Of a stretch of 64,000 nucleotides of DNA, positions 1 to 7,400 are shown piece after piece. The notes beneath the pieces are model-generated. The model was not told where the DNA came from, did no database searches, and was given only the letters and a program-made list of their open reading frames with translations. How positions within the stretch are numbered: position 1 is the stretch's first letter; each line of letters begins with the position of its first letter. The position numbers and the translations under genes were made by a program. The stretch is from Thermoflexus sp. (GTDB lineage Bacteria; Chloroflexota; Anaerolineae; Aggregatilineales; Aggregatilineaceae), in the NCBI GenBank assembly GCA_020724465.1, contig DYGX01000004.1, forward strand, positions 124,001 to 188,000. Reading direction: 5' to 3'.

Positions 1-132
1 CTGACCCTGACCGGCGTCGCGATCGTGCGCCGTCACACGCTGCTTCGCCCGCCCAGGCCGCTTCACGCGCCTGCCTCCGCGCCGGACCTGACGCCCGCCC
101 GCGAAGCGCCCGGCGAGGCCCCGCCCGCATGA
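1..132 (+). CDS. C-terminal end of a truncated CDS, possibly membrane protein
   Basis: An open frame runs in from the left edge and stops with TGA at 130-132, giving 43 residues. The visible start (LTLTGVAIVRR) looks like the end of a last hydrophobic helix followed by a positively charged, Pro/Ala-rich cytoplasmic tail. Such a tail would suit a multi-helix transporter, but the family cannot be named from this fragment. It converges on the leftward gene whose terminator begins just after this stop. Alternative: a chance open frame in GC-rich DNA. Confidence 0.5.
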   Translation: MTLTGVAIVRRHTLLRPPRPLHAPASAPDLTPAREAPGEAPPA

Positions 133-135
133 ATC

Positions 136-166
136 AAAAAGCCGGGCGATGGTCGTATCGCCCGGC
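136..166 (-). terminator. Intrinsic terminator of the leftward small membrane protein gene
   Basis: A perfect 10-bp stem (GCCGGGCGAT at 141-150 with ATCGCCCGGC at 157-166) has a 6-nt loop. Read leftward it is followed by five T (136-140). No T run follows on the plus strand, so its best polarity is minus, although the stem could also stop the plus-strand gene ending at 132. Confidence 0.8.
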
Positions 167-224
167 CCCACCGCGTGGCGCTAGATTTCCCCCACGCTCC
201 GGCCTGCGGAGTGCGTAACAACCT

Positions 225-614
225 CTAGAACTCGTCGTCTTCTTCCCCGGCAGGAAGCGGCAGCCCACGCTTGGGCTTGAGCTTGCGCTTGCGTTTGTCC
301 GCGACTGCCGGCGGGGTCGCCAGCGCGCCGACCAGCATGCTCAGCCCGATCAGGATCAGGATGCCCGGCCACCACGCGTCCAGCAGCGCCAGCACGCCGA
401 TCCCGATCAGCCACATGCCGCCCTGCAACCCGGCCCACAGACCGCCTTCCGCGATGCCGCTCAGCACCGCGGGCGCCGCCACCACAAACAGAATCCACGG
501 CCAGAAGCTGATATCCAGCAGGAAGATCAGCCCGATCCCGATCAGGATGATCGCGCCGCTCGCGCCTTCAAGTTTCCCCTTCATCGTGTGCTTCGACTCC
601 ATCTTGCAGAACAC
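225..614 (-). CDS. Small membrane protein with LiaI/LiaF-like helices
   Basis: 129 residues. The start is GTG at 614, chosen because an AGGAGA ribosome site lies 8 nt upstream. After a short polar N-terminus there are about four hydrophobic segments (residues 20-100) rich in Gly, Leu and Trp (ILIGIGLIFLLD, WPWILFVVAAP, LIGIGVLALLDAWWPGILIL), followed by a Lys/Arg stretch and an acidic tail (EEDDEF). Repeated helix pairs with WPG turns are typical of LiaI/LiaF-like transmembrane domains, small membrane modules of cell-envelope stress systems. No catalytic residues are visible. The next gene upstream on the same strand (768-1274) is also a small membrane protein with an acidic tail, so the two may act together. 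Function is unknown and the family call is tentative. Confidence 0.75.
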   Translation of the reverse strand: MFCKMESKHTMKGKLEGASGAIILIGIGLIFLLDISFWPWILFVVAAPAVLSGIAEGGLWAGLQGGMWLIGIGVLALLDAWWPGILILIGLSMLVGALATPPAVADKRKRKLKPKRGLPLPAGEEDDEF

Positions 615-654
615 CGCGTCTTCTCCTGAAACAAGATGTCACCTGGATTTTCTG

Positions 655-767
655 CCCTCACCCCAACCCTCTCCCTCTGCGACTGCGTCGCGGAGCGAGG
701 GGCTTCCAACCGCCTCGCGCTCCCTTTCTCCTCGCCGAGGAAGCAGGGGCCGGGGGTTGAGGGGAAA
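655..767. repeat. Dispersed palindromic repeat, copy 1
   Basis: About 113 bp filling the gap between two leftward genes. It begins CCCTCACCCCAACCCTCTCC and ends GGGGGTTGAGGGG, so the ends are imperfect inverted repeats. An inner stem (GCGAC-TGC-GTCGC, then GCGAGGGGCTT) follows the left end. Three further copies lie in this window (7209-7320, 38360-38465, and inverted at 48688-48795), all in intergenic DNA. It carries no coding capacity and resembles a MITE or REP-type element. Confidence 0.85.
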
Positions 768-1274
768 CTAGCGCGTGCCGCCCCGCTTGCGCGCTTCCGG
801 AAACAGCTCGTCCGCCTCGTCATCCCAGGCGTCTTCAACGCGCTCGTAGATAATCTCTTCTTCCATCAGCAGCCGGTCGCGCTTGGCCTTGACCGCCCGC
901 TTGTGCCGGTCTGTGAACCCGAACGGCCAGGCGGACCGGTGGCGGGCGGCCACGGTCGGCGGCACCAGAGCCACTATCAGCGCGCTCAGCCCGGCCAGGA
1001 TCAGACCGCCCAGAAACACGTCACCGGGAAAACCCGTGCCCGTCGCGATCATGAAAGCCAGCCCGCCCAGCCACAAGAAGCCCTGCACCACCAGCCACAC
1101 CCCCAGCCAGCCCAGCCCGGCCAGCAGCAGGGGCACGCTCGCCATCCACATCACGACCAGCAGCACGACCGGCCAGGGCGTCCACGTCACCAGCCCGAAC
1201 GCCAGCCCCAGGCAGGCGATCGCCCCGCTCAGCGCGACCAGCCGCAGCGTTCCCGTGTTGAAAGAATTCTGCAA
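768..1274 (-). CDS. Four-helix membrane protein with acidic cytoplasmic tail
   Basis: 168 residues from a TTG start at 1274, preferred because GAGAGGA lies 7 nt before it. A longer GTG start at 1358 has no ribosome site. Four hydrophobic segments lie between residues about 10 and 115 (LVALSGAIACLGLAFGL, VVLLVVMWMASVPLLLAGL, VWLVVQGFLWLGGLAF, LGGLILAGLSALIVALV). They are followed by a basic stretch and a strongly acidic C-terminus (MEEEIIYERVEDAWDDEADE). No known enzymatic motif is visible. It lies upstream of the LiaI/F-like gene on the same strand, separated only by repeat copy 1. Function unknown. Confidence 0.75.
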   Translation of the reverse strand: MQNSFNTGTLRLVALSGAIACLGLAFGLVTWTPWPVVLLVVMWMASVPLLLAGLGWLGVWLVVQGFLWLGGLAFMIATGTGFPGDVFLGGLILAGLSALIVALVPPTVAARHRSAWPFGFTDRHKRAVKAKRDRLLMEEEIIYERVEDAWDDEADELFPEARKRGGTR

Positions 1275-1422
1275 CGTTGCGTCCTCTCGTTTTCCCAACT
1301 GTATTCTACAAAAACCTTGTACGCACAACGACCAGGCCGGGTTGCACCCGGCGCCCACTTGTCACTTGCGCGCGTCTTCAGGTACATTCTGGGCGCGTGG
1401 CATGCACAGGAAGGAGTCGCGC

Positions 1423-1926
1423 ATGGCCCCCCATTCGATCGCCCTGCCCAAGAAGAAACGCATCGCCCTGATCGCCCATGACGACCGCAAGGCCGACCTG
1501 CTCGACTGGGCGCATTACAACAAAGGCACGCTCAGCCGCCATATCCTCTATGGCACCGGCACCACCGGCACGCTGCTCCAGCAGGAGCTTGGCCTGCCGG
1601 TCCGCACCTTCATGAGCGGCCCGCTCGGCGGCGACCAGCAGATCGGCGCCAAGATCGTCGAGGGCGAGATCGATTTCCTGATCTTCTTCTGGGATCCGCT
1701 GGAGCTGCACCCTCACGATCCGGACGTGCGCGCCCTGCTGCGCGTGGCGACCATGCAAAACATCCCCATCGCGACCAACCGCGCCACCGCCGACTTCGTC
1801 TTTTCGTCGCCGCTGATGGATCAGCCTTACGAGCGCCGGGTCTACGACTGGGCCGCCCGCCTCAAGCGCGAGCGCATCCTCGAACAGATCCACCTGCCCG
1901 GAGCGCACGATGATCCCGGCGCCTGA
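1423..1926 (+). CDS. mgsA: Methylglyoxal synthase
   Basis: 167 residues. Converts dihydroxyacetone phosphate to methylglyoxal plus phosphate, a bypass that relieves phosphosugar stress. Family hallmarks are all visible: IALIAHDDRK near the N-terminus, the phosphate-binding GTGTTG, SGPLGGDQQIGAKI, and the catalytic FFWDPLELHPHDPDVRALLR with its Asp and His residues, then ATNRATADF. The ATG at 1423 has AGGAAGGAG 6 nt upstream; an ATG at 1402 in the same frame lies before that site and is less likely. The last 17 nt overlap the ThrE N-half gene, so translation of the two is probably coupled. Length is near the usual 130-150 residues with a modest C-terminal extension. Confidence 0.95.
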   Translation: MAPHSIALPKKKRIALIAHDDRKADLLDWAHYNKGTLSRHILYGTGTTGTLLQQELGLPVRTFMSGPLGGDQQIGAKIVEGEIDFLIFFWDPLELHPHDPDVRALLRVATMQNIPIATNRATADFVFSSPLMDQPYERRVYDWAARLKRERILEQIHLPGAHDDPGA

Positions 1927-2728
1927 CCCGCCCCCTTCGCAGCCCGTCCAGCACCTCTCGCGCGAGGAGCTGGGCGAGCTGGTCGATGTGGTCATCCAGG
2001 TCGGCCAGGCCATGCTCGAGTCCGGCGCGGCGGGCTTCCGCACCGAGCAAACCATGGCGCAGATCGGCCTCGGCCTGGGCGCCGACCGTGTCGAGCTATA
2101 CGTCACGCCGACCGGCATCATCGCCACCGCCATCAGCGGCCACGAGCAGCGCACCCGTGTGGGCCGCACCGGCGCGCTCGGCGTCAATATGGCGCAGACC
2201 GTCGCCCTCAACCGGCTCTCGCGTCATATCGCTCTGCTCGGCGGGACCCTGCCCGCCGTCCGCCGCCATATCGCGGCCATCCACAGCGCCCCGCGCGAGC
2301 AGCCCGCCTGGGTCACCATCCCCGCTGTGGGGATCGCCTGCGCCGCCTTCGCGCAAATCCTGGGCGGCGACTGGCTCGAGTTCGCCGCGGCGGGCGTGGG
2401 GGCCGGCCTGGCGCAGGCGCTGCGCCTGATCCTGGCGCGGCTGCGCGTCAACGCCTTCGCCCTGACGGTCGCCTGCTCGTTCGCCGCCTCGCTGGCCGCC
2501 GCCGCCCTCTGCCACGCGCTCGACGCGCCGCAGCCAGAGCTGGCGGTCGTCGCCTCGGTGCTGCTGATGGTGCCGGGCGTTCCCCTGGTCACCTCGGTCA
2601 TCGACCTGAGCAGCAACGATCTGGTGTCCGGCGTCACACGCGGCACGCTCGCCTTCATCCTGGCGCTGAGCATTGGCATCGGCGTGGCGATGACGCTCTG
2701 GCTCACCGGCCTGGATATCGTGCCATGA
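1910..2728 (+). CDS. Threonine/serine (or succinate) exporter, N-terminal half (ThrE/YjjP)
   Basis: 272 residues. The first 115 or so form the soluble domain of the ThrE N-terminal family (PF06738), with the characteristic QAMLESGAAGFRTEQTM, RVELYVTPTGI and GALGVNMAQTVALNRL stretches. About five transmembrane helices follow. In Corynebacterium ThrE both halves are fused; in enterobacterial YjjP/YjjB they are separate subunits, as here. The start ATG lies inside mgsA and the stop overlaps the start of the C-terminal-half gene (ATGA at 2725-2728), so mgsA and both halves form a translationally coupled set. The transported substrate (Thr/Ser or dicarboxylate) cannot be told from sequence. Confidence 0.9.
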   Translation: MIPAPDPPPSQPVQHLSREELGELVDVVIQVGQAMLESGAAGFRTEQTMAQIGLGLGADRVELYVTPTGIIATAISGHEQRTRVGRTGALGVNMAQTVALNRLSRHIALLGGTLPAVRRHIAAIHSAPREQPAWVTIPAVGIACAAFAQILGGDWLEFAAAGVGAGLAQALRLILARLRVNAFALTVACSFAASLAAAALCHALDAPQPELAVVASVLLMVPGVPLVTSVIDLSSNDLVSGVTRGTLAFILALSIGIGVAMTLWLTGLDIVP

Positions 2729-3228
2729 CCACCCCGGCGCTGCTCGAACAAGGCTTCTGGGCCTTCCTCGCCACGGCAGGCTTTGCCGTCCTGTTCAACG
2801 TGCCGACCCGGATGCTGGCCGTCTGCGGCTTCACCGGCGCGATGGGCCTGATGTGGCGCGACGTCCTGCTCGGCGCGGGCGCGCATCCCGTCGCCGCCAC
2901 CTTCGTCGGATCGCTGATCGTCGGCCTGCTGGGCTACACCCAGGCCCGCTTCTTCCACATGCCACGCCTGATCTTCACCGTCACCGGCATCGTCCCGATG
3001 ATCCCTGGCATCGCGGCCTTCGAGACGATGGTCTTCTTCGTGCGCGGCGACGTGAGCGCCGGGGTCGAGTCGGCGGTCGTCTCGCTGCTGCTCATCGGCG
3101 CGATCGCCTTTGGGCTGGTCACCGCCCGCATGGTCATGACGCTCGGCGACGCGCGCTCGCCCGCCCCGCCGCGCGGCATCTGGCTGCGCGAGCACGCCCA
3201 CCGCGACCCCGACGTCGGCGCCTCATAG
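2725..3228 (+). CDS. Threonine/serine (or succinate) exporter, C-terminal half (ThrE2/YjjB)
   Basis: 167 residues of the PF12821 type, almost entirely membrane-embedded with about five helices. Conserved features include FNVPTRMLAVCGFTGAMGL, HPVAATFVGSLIVG, and MPRLIFTVTGIVPMIPGIAAFE, the family's most typical segment. It ends in a short hydrophilic tail. It starts within the stop of the preceding gene (ATGA overlap), so the two subunits should be made together and form one exporter in the cytoplasmic membrane. No terminator is obvious after the stop; the next gene starts 84 nt on behind a possible TATAAT. Confidence 0.9.
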   Translation: MTTPALLEQGFWAFLATAGFAVLFNVPTRMLAVCGFTGAMGLMWRDVLLGAGAHPVAATFVGSLIVGLLGYTQARFFHMPRLIFTVTGIVPMIPGIAAFETMVFFVRGDVSAGVESAVVSLLLIGAIAFGLVTARMVMTLGDARSPAPPRGIWLREHAHRDPDVGAS

Positions 3229-3312
3229 CCGCCGGGCCTGGCGTGCTATCGCGCCCGGCGGCGCCTGCCCTATAATGAAGCGCAAGAACTCGCTGCACAC
3301 GGAGAGAACGCG

Positions 3313-4119
3313 ATGCACCGATGGGGATGGTTCGCGCTGGCGCTGGTCATGGCTCTGCTTCTGGCGGCGTGCGGCGGAGACGACTCCGGGCCGGATCGCC
3401 CGGCAGACGGCCCAACCGGCACGCCCGCTCCCGCCCTCGACGCCACCGCCGAAACCGAAGACAGCGCGCCGCTCGACTACACCACCTACCAACCGGGCTG
3501 GCGCGTCCCGTCCGGCTTCACCGTCCTGCGCACCACCGACACCGCCGTCGGGGATACCGGCGCCTTCTTTGCCGAGATCCGCAACGACACCGGCCGCCTG
3601 CTGCGGGCGGTTGAAGGCACGCTCTACCTTCTTGACGCCGATAACGCCCTGCTGGACAGCCTGACGCTCAATGTGCTGCTCAACGACATCCCGCCCGGTC
3701 ACACCTTCGCGCTGGGGCGGACCTTCCCGCTCCCCGACGGGTACGCCGCCGTGTCGGCCTGGCTGGACTACACGCCGGCGGACGCGCCCTCCCTGGCCGC
3801 GTTCTACGATCTGCCGGTCACCATCGAGGCCCACGGGCCGGGCCAGGCCGTCCCCTACGAGGTGCGCGGTTCCGTCCAGAACACCACCGGGCGCGACCTG
3901 CTCTTTTGGGACATCACCCTCGTCGCGCAGAGCGCCGACAACCAGATCGCCGGGCTGACCCACGCGGTGCTCGTGCTGGACGGCGCCGGGGCGGTCTGGC
4001 CGGCGGGCGCTGCCGCGCCTTTCGAGGCGCGGTTTGGCAGCCTCGCCGCCGAGGCGTCCTCGGTCGCCTCGGTGTCCGCCGCAGCCGCCGGGTACGCCCC
4101 GCTCGACTCCCCCGGCTGA
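3313..4119 (+). CDS. Secreted lipoprotein, unknown function
   Basis: 268 residues. The N-terminus is a lipoprotein signal (hydrophobic WFALALVMALLLAACGG with a LAAC lipobox; Cys about residue 20), then a Pro/Thr/Asp-rich linker and a globular part. Two repeated beta-rich segments (GAFFAEIRNDTGRLLRAVEG and YEVRGSVQNTTGRDLLFWDI) look like FxLYD-type domains, which occur in lipid-anchored extracellular proteins. A GGAGAGA ribosome site lies 5 nt before the ATG and a TATAAT hexamer lies at 3271-3276, though no good -35 is visible. It is expected on the outer face of the membrane. The specific role is unknown. Confidence 0.85.
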   Translation: MHRWGWFALALVMALLLAACGGDDSGPDRPADGPTGTPAPALDATAETEDSAPLDYTTYQPGWRVPSGFTVLRTTDTAVGDTGAFFAEIRNDTGRLLRAVEGTLYLLDADNALLDSLTLNVLLNDIPPGHTFALGRTFPLPDGYAAVSAWLDYTPADAPSLAAFYDLPVTIEAHGPGQAVPYEVRGSVQNTTGRDLLFWDITLVAQSADNQIAGLTHAVLVLDGAGAVWPAGAAAPFEARFGSLAAEASSVASVSAAAAGYAPLDSPG

Positions 4120-4144
4120 TCCGCCGCGCACCCGGCCGCCACAA

Positions 4145-4184
4145 TAAAAAAAGCACCGCGCAGGCGATTATCCCTGGCGGTGCT
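4145..4184 (-). terminator. Intrinsic terminator of the leftward 4212-4565 gene
   Basis: The stem AGCACCGC (4152-4159) pairs with GCGGTGCT (4177-4184) and is extended inward by CAGG/CCTG after one unpaired base. Read leftward it runs into a T tract (complement of the A run at 4145-4152). Confidence 0.85.
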
Positions 4185-4211
4185 GCTTGTCCGTGCGAAA
4201 CGCTGGCAGGC

Positions 4212-4565
4212 TTACGCCTGATCGGATTGCGGACCGCTCTCGTCCGGGGTGGGGTCCAGCACGTTCTCGCGCTGCCCGTCATCGGTGCTGTGGTCGACTC
4301 GCTCCTCGGCGGGCCGGGTTGCCGTCCCCACCGGGCGGATGTTGTCCCGATCCAGGCTCGTTCGCCGGCTCGAGTCTCCCCCAGGCTGCGGCACGTCTTC
4401 CCGCTCGATCCGCGACAGCGGAATCATTTCGGCTGTGGTACGGCGTGGGTCCGTCATCGTCTCGCCACCAGGCAGGATGCCGTCCGGCATCTGCTCTCGG
4501 CCCCCCTCGCTTCTGCCTTCCTCTGCCAGGTCCTCGTTCGGCCCTGGACCCTTACGATGCTTCAC
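4212..4565 (-). CDS. Small hydrophilic, probably disordered protein
   Basis: 117 residues, rich in Asp, Glu, Arg, Pro and Gly, with no hydrophobic core (for example REDVPQPGGDSSRRTSLD). Two things argue for a real gene: a GTG start with GGTAGGAGAGG just upstream, and a good leftward terminator after the stop. No domain is recognised. It could be a desiccation or stress-type unstructured protein or a regulatory tail protein, but that is a guess. The upstream 4590-4690 stretch is AT-rich compared with its surroundings and probably contains its promoter; I could not fix the hexamers. Confidence 0.65.
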   Translation of the reverse strand: MKHRKGPGPNEDLAEEGRSEGGREQMPDGILPGGETMTDPRRTTAEMIPLSRIEREDVPQPGGDSSRRTSLDRDNIRPVGTATRPAEERVDHSTDDGQRENVLDPTPDESGPQSDQA

Positions 4566-4778
4566 CGTGCCCTCTCCTACCCCACTCTAGCTACGGCTAT
4601 TGTGACGCGTTTGTTCCCAAATTTCAACTTGTTACACGCAGTTTTCAGAAAGAATTTATACACTGTCTTCCACATCTTACTTGACGCCTGACTCCCGGCT
4701 ACCCGCTGACTGGATGACGCTCCCCGCCGCAATCCGGCGCCGATCTCCACCCCAATGAATGCGGCCCTCGCCGCTCTG

Positions 4779-5576
4779 TCACACGTCCTTTCGCTTCCGC
4801 CCGATCGCCAGCTCGCCCCCCGCCCGCGCCGCAATCGCCTCGGCCCAGGCCGTGGCGTTCGCCGGCGCGAAGCCCACCACCTCGTACGTGTCCGCATCCA
4901 CCCGATAGGCGATGCGCAGCAGCGAGCCGCGCCCCCGCCCGCCCGGCGGCCGTTCCAGCACGTCCACCTGCTCGATCGCGTCCAGCAGAATCGCCTCGCG
5001 CCAGCCGAACAGCAGCCGGTCCGGCGCCAGATACAGGTCGTCCTCGCGGTTCGCGTGCCACTCGCCGTACACGTCTTCGCCCAGCCGCCAGGTCCGCTCC
5101 GGCCCGAAGTCTTCGCGCCCGGACGCGGCATATTCCAGCGGCTTCCCCGCGCGCGCGGCCAGCGCCTCGGCCAGCGGCACGACGCGGTCCAGCGCGTAGA
5201 CGTGCACCAGCCACAGCCCCGAGCGCTCGGCATGAACCGCCAGCCGGCGTCCACCGCCCCGCAGCCCGCGCCCGCGCCGCAACCCCACCCACGCGATCGC
5301 CTCGAACGGCAGGTGGACGTCGCACGCCCCGCTCTGCTGCCCGGTGAAAAGCAGCCCGCCGTCGACCAGCCCCAGCGCGCCCGGCACGGCGCCGCCGCGC
5401 CAGTCCGGCAGCGCCAGCGTGCAGACCGCGCTCTCCGGTCCCCAGTGAATCACGCGGCCCGCCCGCGCCCACTCCGTCTGCACGCGCCGGACAAACCCCG
5501 CCGACGCGCGCCGCCTGAGCCACACCAGACCTTCAGCGCCCAGGGCGTCCAGCCACGTGAGGATACCTTCCGCCAT
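4779..5576 (-). CDS. Hypothetical protein with two PH-like segments
   Basis: 265 residues from ATG at 5576 (MAEGILTWLDALG). A longer start at 5654 would add a basic, Arg-rich stretch unlike a protein N-terminus. The sequence contains two similar beta-rich motifs, LGLVDGGLLFTGQQ...VHLPFEAIAWVGL and LYLAPDRLLFGWR...ILLDAIEQVDVL. These recall the strand order of bacterial PH/GRAM-like domains, with the hydrophobic-Phe-x-x turn before the next strand. No transmembrane helix or signal is visible, so it is probably cytoplasmic. It stands alone, divergent from the secreted-protein gene at 5838. Function unknown; the PH-like call is only suggestive. Confidence 0.7.
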   Translation of the reverse strand: MAEGILTWLDALGAEGLVWLRRRASAGFVRRVQTEWARAGRVIHWGPESAVCTLALPDWRGGAVPGALGLVDGGLLFTGQQSGACDVHLPFEAIAWVGLRRGRGLRGGGRRLAVHAERSGLWLVHVYALDRVVPLAEALAARAGKPLEYAASGREDFGPERTWRLGEDVYGEWHANREDDLYLAPDRLLFGWREAILLDAIEQVDVLERPPGGRGRGSLLRIAYRVDADTYEVVGFAPANATAWAEAIAARAGGELAIGRKRKDV

Positions 5577-5726
5577 ACTGCCTGCTCTCCGGCGCGGTGC
5601 GCGCGGTCCTCTCCAGCCGTGCGCCCATGCTCCGATCATAACCGCTCTCCGCACGCCCGGCTATCCCACTCATTGGGGAGATCGCGACTTTTACACCGTT
5701 TTTGCGAGTCAGTACCATCTCTTGAC

Positions 5727-5756
5727 TTGTCAGCCCCACACTCTTCCGCGTATACT
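5727..5756 (+). promoter_or_regulatory. Sigma-70-type promoter of the 5838 secreted-protein gene
   Basis: TTGTCA (5727-5732), 18-bp spacer, TATACT (5751-5756). An overlapping TTGACT at 5722 would need a 23-bp spacer and is rejected. It lies 80 nt before the start codon. Confidence 0.65.
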
Positions 5757-5837
5757 CAGAAAATAGAACCGTCTTGGCCGAGCCGCCGCGCCACGCGCCG
5801 GATGTGAACGCTTGGCTATCAAGGAGGATACTTAACC

Positions 5838-6836
5838 ATGAAGCTTTTCCGCCGCTCACTGGCTCTCTGGATCGTAGCGGCCCTTTTGATTGTCGCCCCG
5901 GGCGCTGCTCTCGCTCAGGACGGCCCAAATCCGCTCTGCGCAGGGCTGACCGATGCCGATTGCCAGCTTCTTTCCAGCGCGTCTGGCGCGATGGAAGGCG
6001 TCAAGTCGTTCAGCATCCCCAGCTATTCCGTCTCGTTCTTCCTCAATTCTCTCGACGGTGAGACGACTTTCAACGCCACCGGCAGCGGCCATGTTATGCT
6101 CCCGCCCGATCCGCAATCGCCTGAGGGGCTGCTGCTCCACCTGGTGATCGACTCGGCGTCCTATTCCACGCCCACCAGTGGCCAGTCCGGCGGCGAGGGC
6201 GAGATCCTCGTCCTGGGCGATATGCTCTACGTCAAGTTCAACGGCGAATGGTACGGCGGTTCGCTGAGCGAAGGCGCGGAAGAGGCGGAAGATGAGTTCG
6301 ATGCTGGCGCCATGTCGGACCTCACCGACCTTCAGCAGCAGTTTGCCGATCTCGGCATTGACATGACCGGCGTCGTGGCCACCGCCCGCGAAGCGGATAC
6401 CGATGTCATGGGCCAGACCGTCGCCAACTTCACCACCACGATCGACATCACGCAGCTCTTCCTGGCGCTGCTCCAGTCGCCCGCGATGGGTGAGGCGATG
6501 GGCATGGCAGCCGAGGGCGAAGAAGCCATGACGCCCGAAGATCTCCAGATGATCGCGGCCTTCATCGCCCCCATGTTCCAGGGCACGGTCATCAGCTTCT
6601 CGCAGGGCATCGGCACCGAGGATAATCTCGTCCACAGCATCCGTTTCGACACTGTGCTGAACGCTGATCTCTCGCTGTTCGCGCCAGAAGTTGGCGCCGT
6701 CGCTGGCGAGCTGCACTTTGCGGCAGACCTCGGCGAGTACAACGGCACGTTCGAGATCCCCGCCCCCGAGAGCTATCGCCCGCTGGAAGAGCTTGAGGCG
6801 CAGTTTGAAGGTCTGACCGAAGGCCTGGGCATGTAA
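5838..6836 (+). CDS. Secreted protein, LppX/LprG-like fold suspected, paralogue of 7401-8867
   Basis: 332 residues with a classical signal peptide (KLFRRSLALWIVAALLIVAP, cleavage after ALA-Q). An exceptionally good AAGGAGGA site sits 9 nt before the ATG, suggesting high expression. The mature part begins with a Cys-containing block (NPLCAGLTDADCQLL) that recurs in the second gene at 7401 as GPLCQGLSVADCRRL, followed by a similar long amphipathic beta-rich region. Phrases such as GEILVLGDMLYVKFNGEWYG and the acidic middle resemble lipid-carrier-like secreted proteins of actinobacteria, but the similarity is structural impression only. Own promoter and terminator make it a single-gene unit. Function unknown. 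Confidence 0.85.
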   Translation: MKLFRRSLALWIVAALLIVAPGAALAQDGPNPLCAGLTDADCQLLSSASGAMEGVKSFSIPSYSVSFFLNSLDGETTFNATGSGHVMLPPDPQSPEGLLLHLVIDSASYSTPTSGQSGGEGEILVLGDMLYVKFNGEWYGGSLSEGAEEAEDEFDAGAMSDLTDLQQQFADLGIDMTGVVATAREADTDVMGQTVANFTTTIDITQLFLALLQSPAMGEAMGMAAEGEEAMTPEDLQMIAAFIAPMFQGTVISFSQGIGTEDNLVHSIRFDTVLNADLSLFAPEVGAVAGELHFAADLGEYNGTFEIPAPESYRPLEELEAQFEGLTEGLGM

Positions 6837-6861
6837 GCCCGCTGTTGTTGAGGATCGCTGT

Positions 6862-6896
6862 GCAGCCCCGGCCCGCTTACCGGGGCTGCTCTTTTT
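6862..6896 (+). terminator. Strong intrinsic terminator
   Basis: Perfect 10-bp GC-rich stem GCAGCCCCGG (6862-6871) / CCGGGGCTGC (6880-6889) with an 8-nt loop, followed by TCTTTTT. It ends the 5838-6836 transcript. Confidence 0.92.
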
Positions 6897-6989
6897 GGGG
6901 CGCCGCAGCAACGCGCCCGTCCCTGGCGCGTACACACATATAGAGGCCGTTATGAACTTTGCAGACCGGGCCGTGGGGGGCACCCAGCG

Positions 6990-7080
6990 CCATGCGTAGA
7001 GGCCGGGCAAGCCCGGCCCGTGCGAAAGACGGGGGCACACGCGCGGTGATGGGGCAGCGGGCGATGCCAGCATCGCCCCT
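6990..7080. repeat. Cluster of short palindromes in a 560-bp non-coding spacer
   Basis: Two tight hairpins: GGCCGGGC-AA-GCCCGGCC (7001-7018) and GGGCGATG-CCAG-CATCGCCC (7059-7078). The spacer 6837-7400 contains no plausible gene. It holds the terminator at 6862, these palindromes, and the composite repeat at 7118-7353. Confidence 0.6.
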
Positions 7081-7117
7081 GCGCGACCATCCATCCCCCT
7101 TGCTCCCCGTCAAGCGT

Positions 7118-7353
7118 ATAACACGCTCTAGAGGGTGTGATGCACTTCACAGGGATTTGCCCCTTGCCCTTGGCTCTTTCCGCCTGCGACTGCGGCGCGG
7201 GGAACGATCCCCCTCACCCCACACCCCTCTCCCTCTGCGACGGCGTCGCGGGGCGAGGGGCTTTGAGCCGCCGCGCGTGCTCCCCTTCTCCCGCGCGCGA
7301 GGCCCGGGGGTTGAGGGGGGATTAAGGGCGAAAAGTGCATAACACGCTCTAGA
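7118..7353. repeat. Composite MITE-like element with terminal inverted repeats
   Basis: The left end (from 7127, TCTAGAGGGTGTGATGCACTT region) and the right end read on the minus strand (TCTAGAGCGTGTTATGCACTT region, ending at 7353) match at about 20 of 22 positions as inverted repeats. ATAACACGCTCTAGA also occurs as a direct repeat at 7118-7132 and 7339-7353. Repeat copy 2 (7209-7320) lies inside. There is no coding capacity. Confidence 0.55.
7209..7320. repeat. Dispersed palindromic repeat, copy 2
   Basis: Same family as 655-767. It starts CCCCCTCACCCCACACCCCT, has an inner stem GCGACGGCGTCGC followed by GGGGCGAGGGGCTTTGAG, and ends CCGGGGGTTGAGGGGGG. Confidence 0.85.
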
Positions 7354-7400
7354 CGCAGATGATTGGCTTTCCAACACCGCTTCTTGCAGGAGACTCTCCA

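Noticed and set aside
211-229. GTGCGTAACAACCTCTAGA resembling the ends of the 7118-7353 element
   Set aside because: Only a partial match, single end, and it overlaps the stop region of the 225-614 gene; probably chance.
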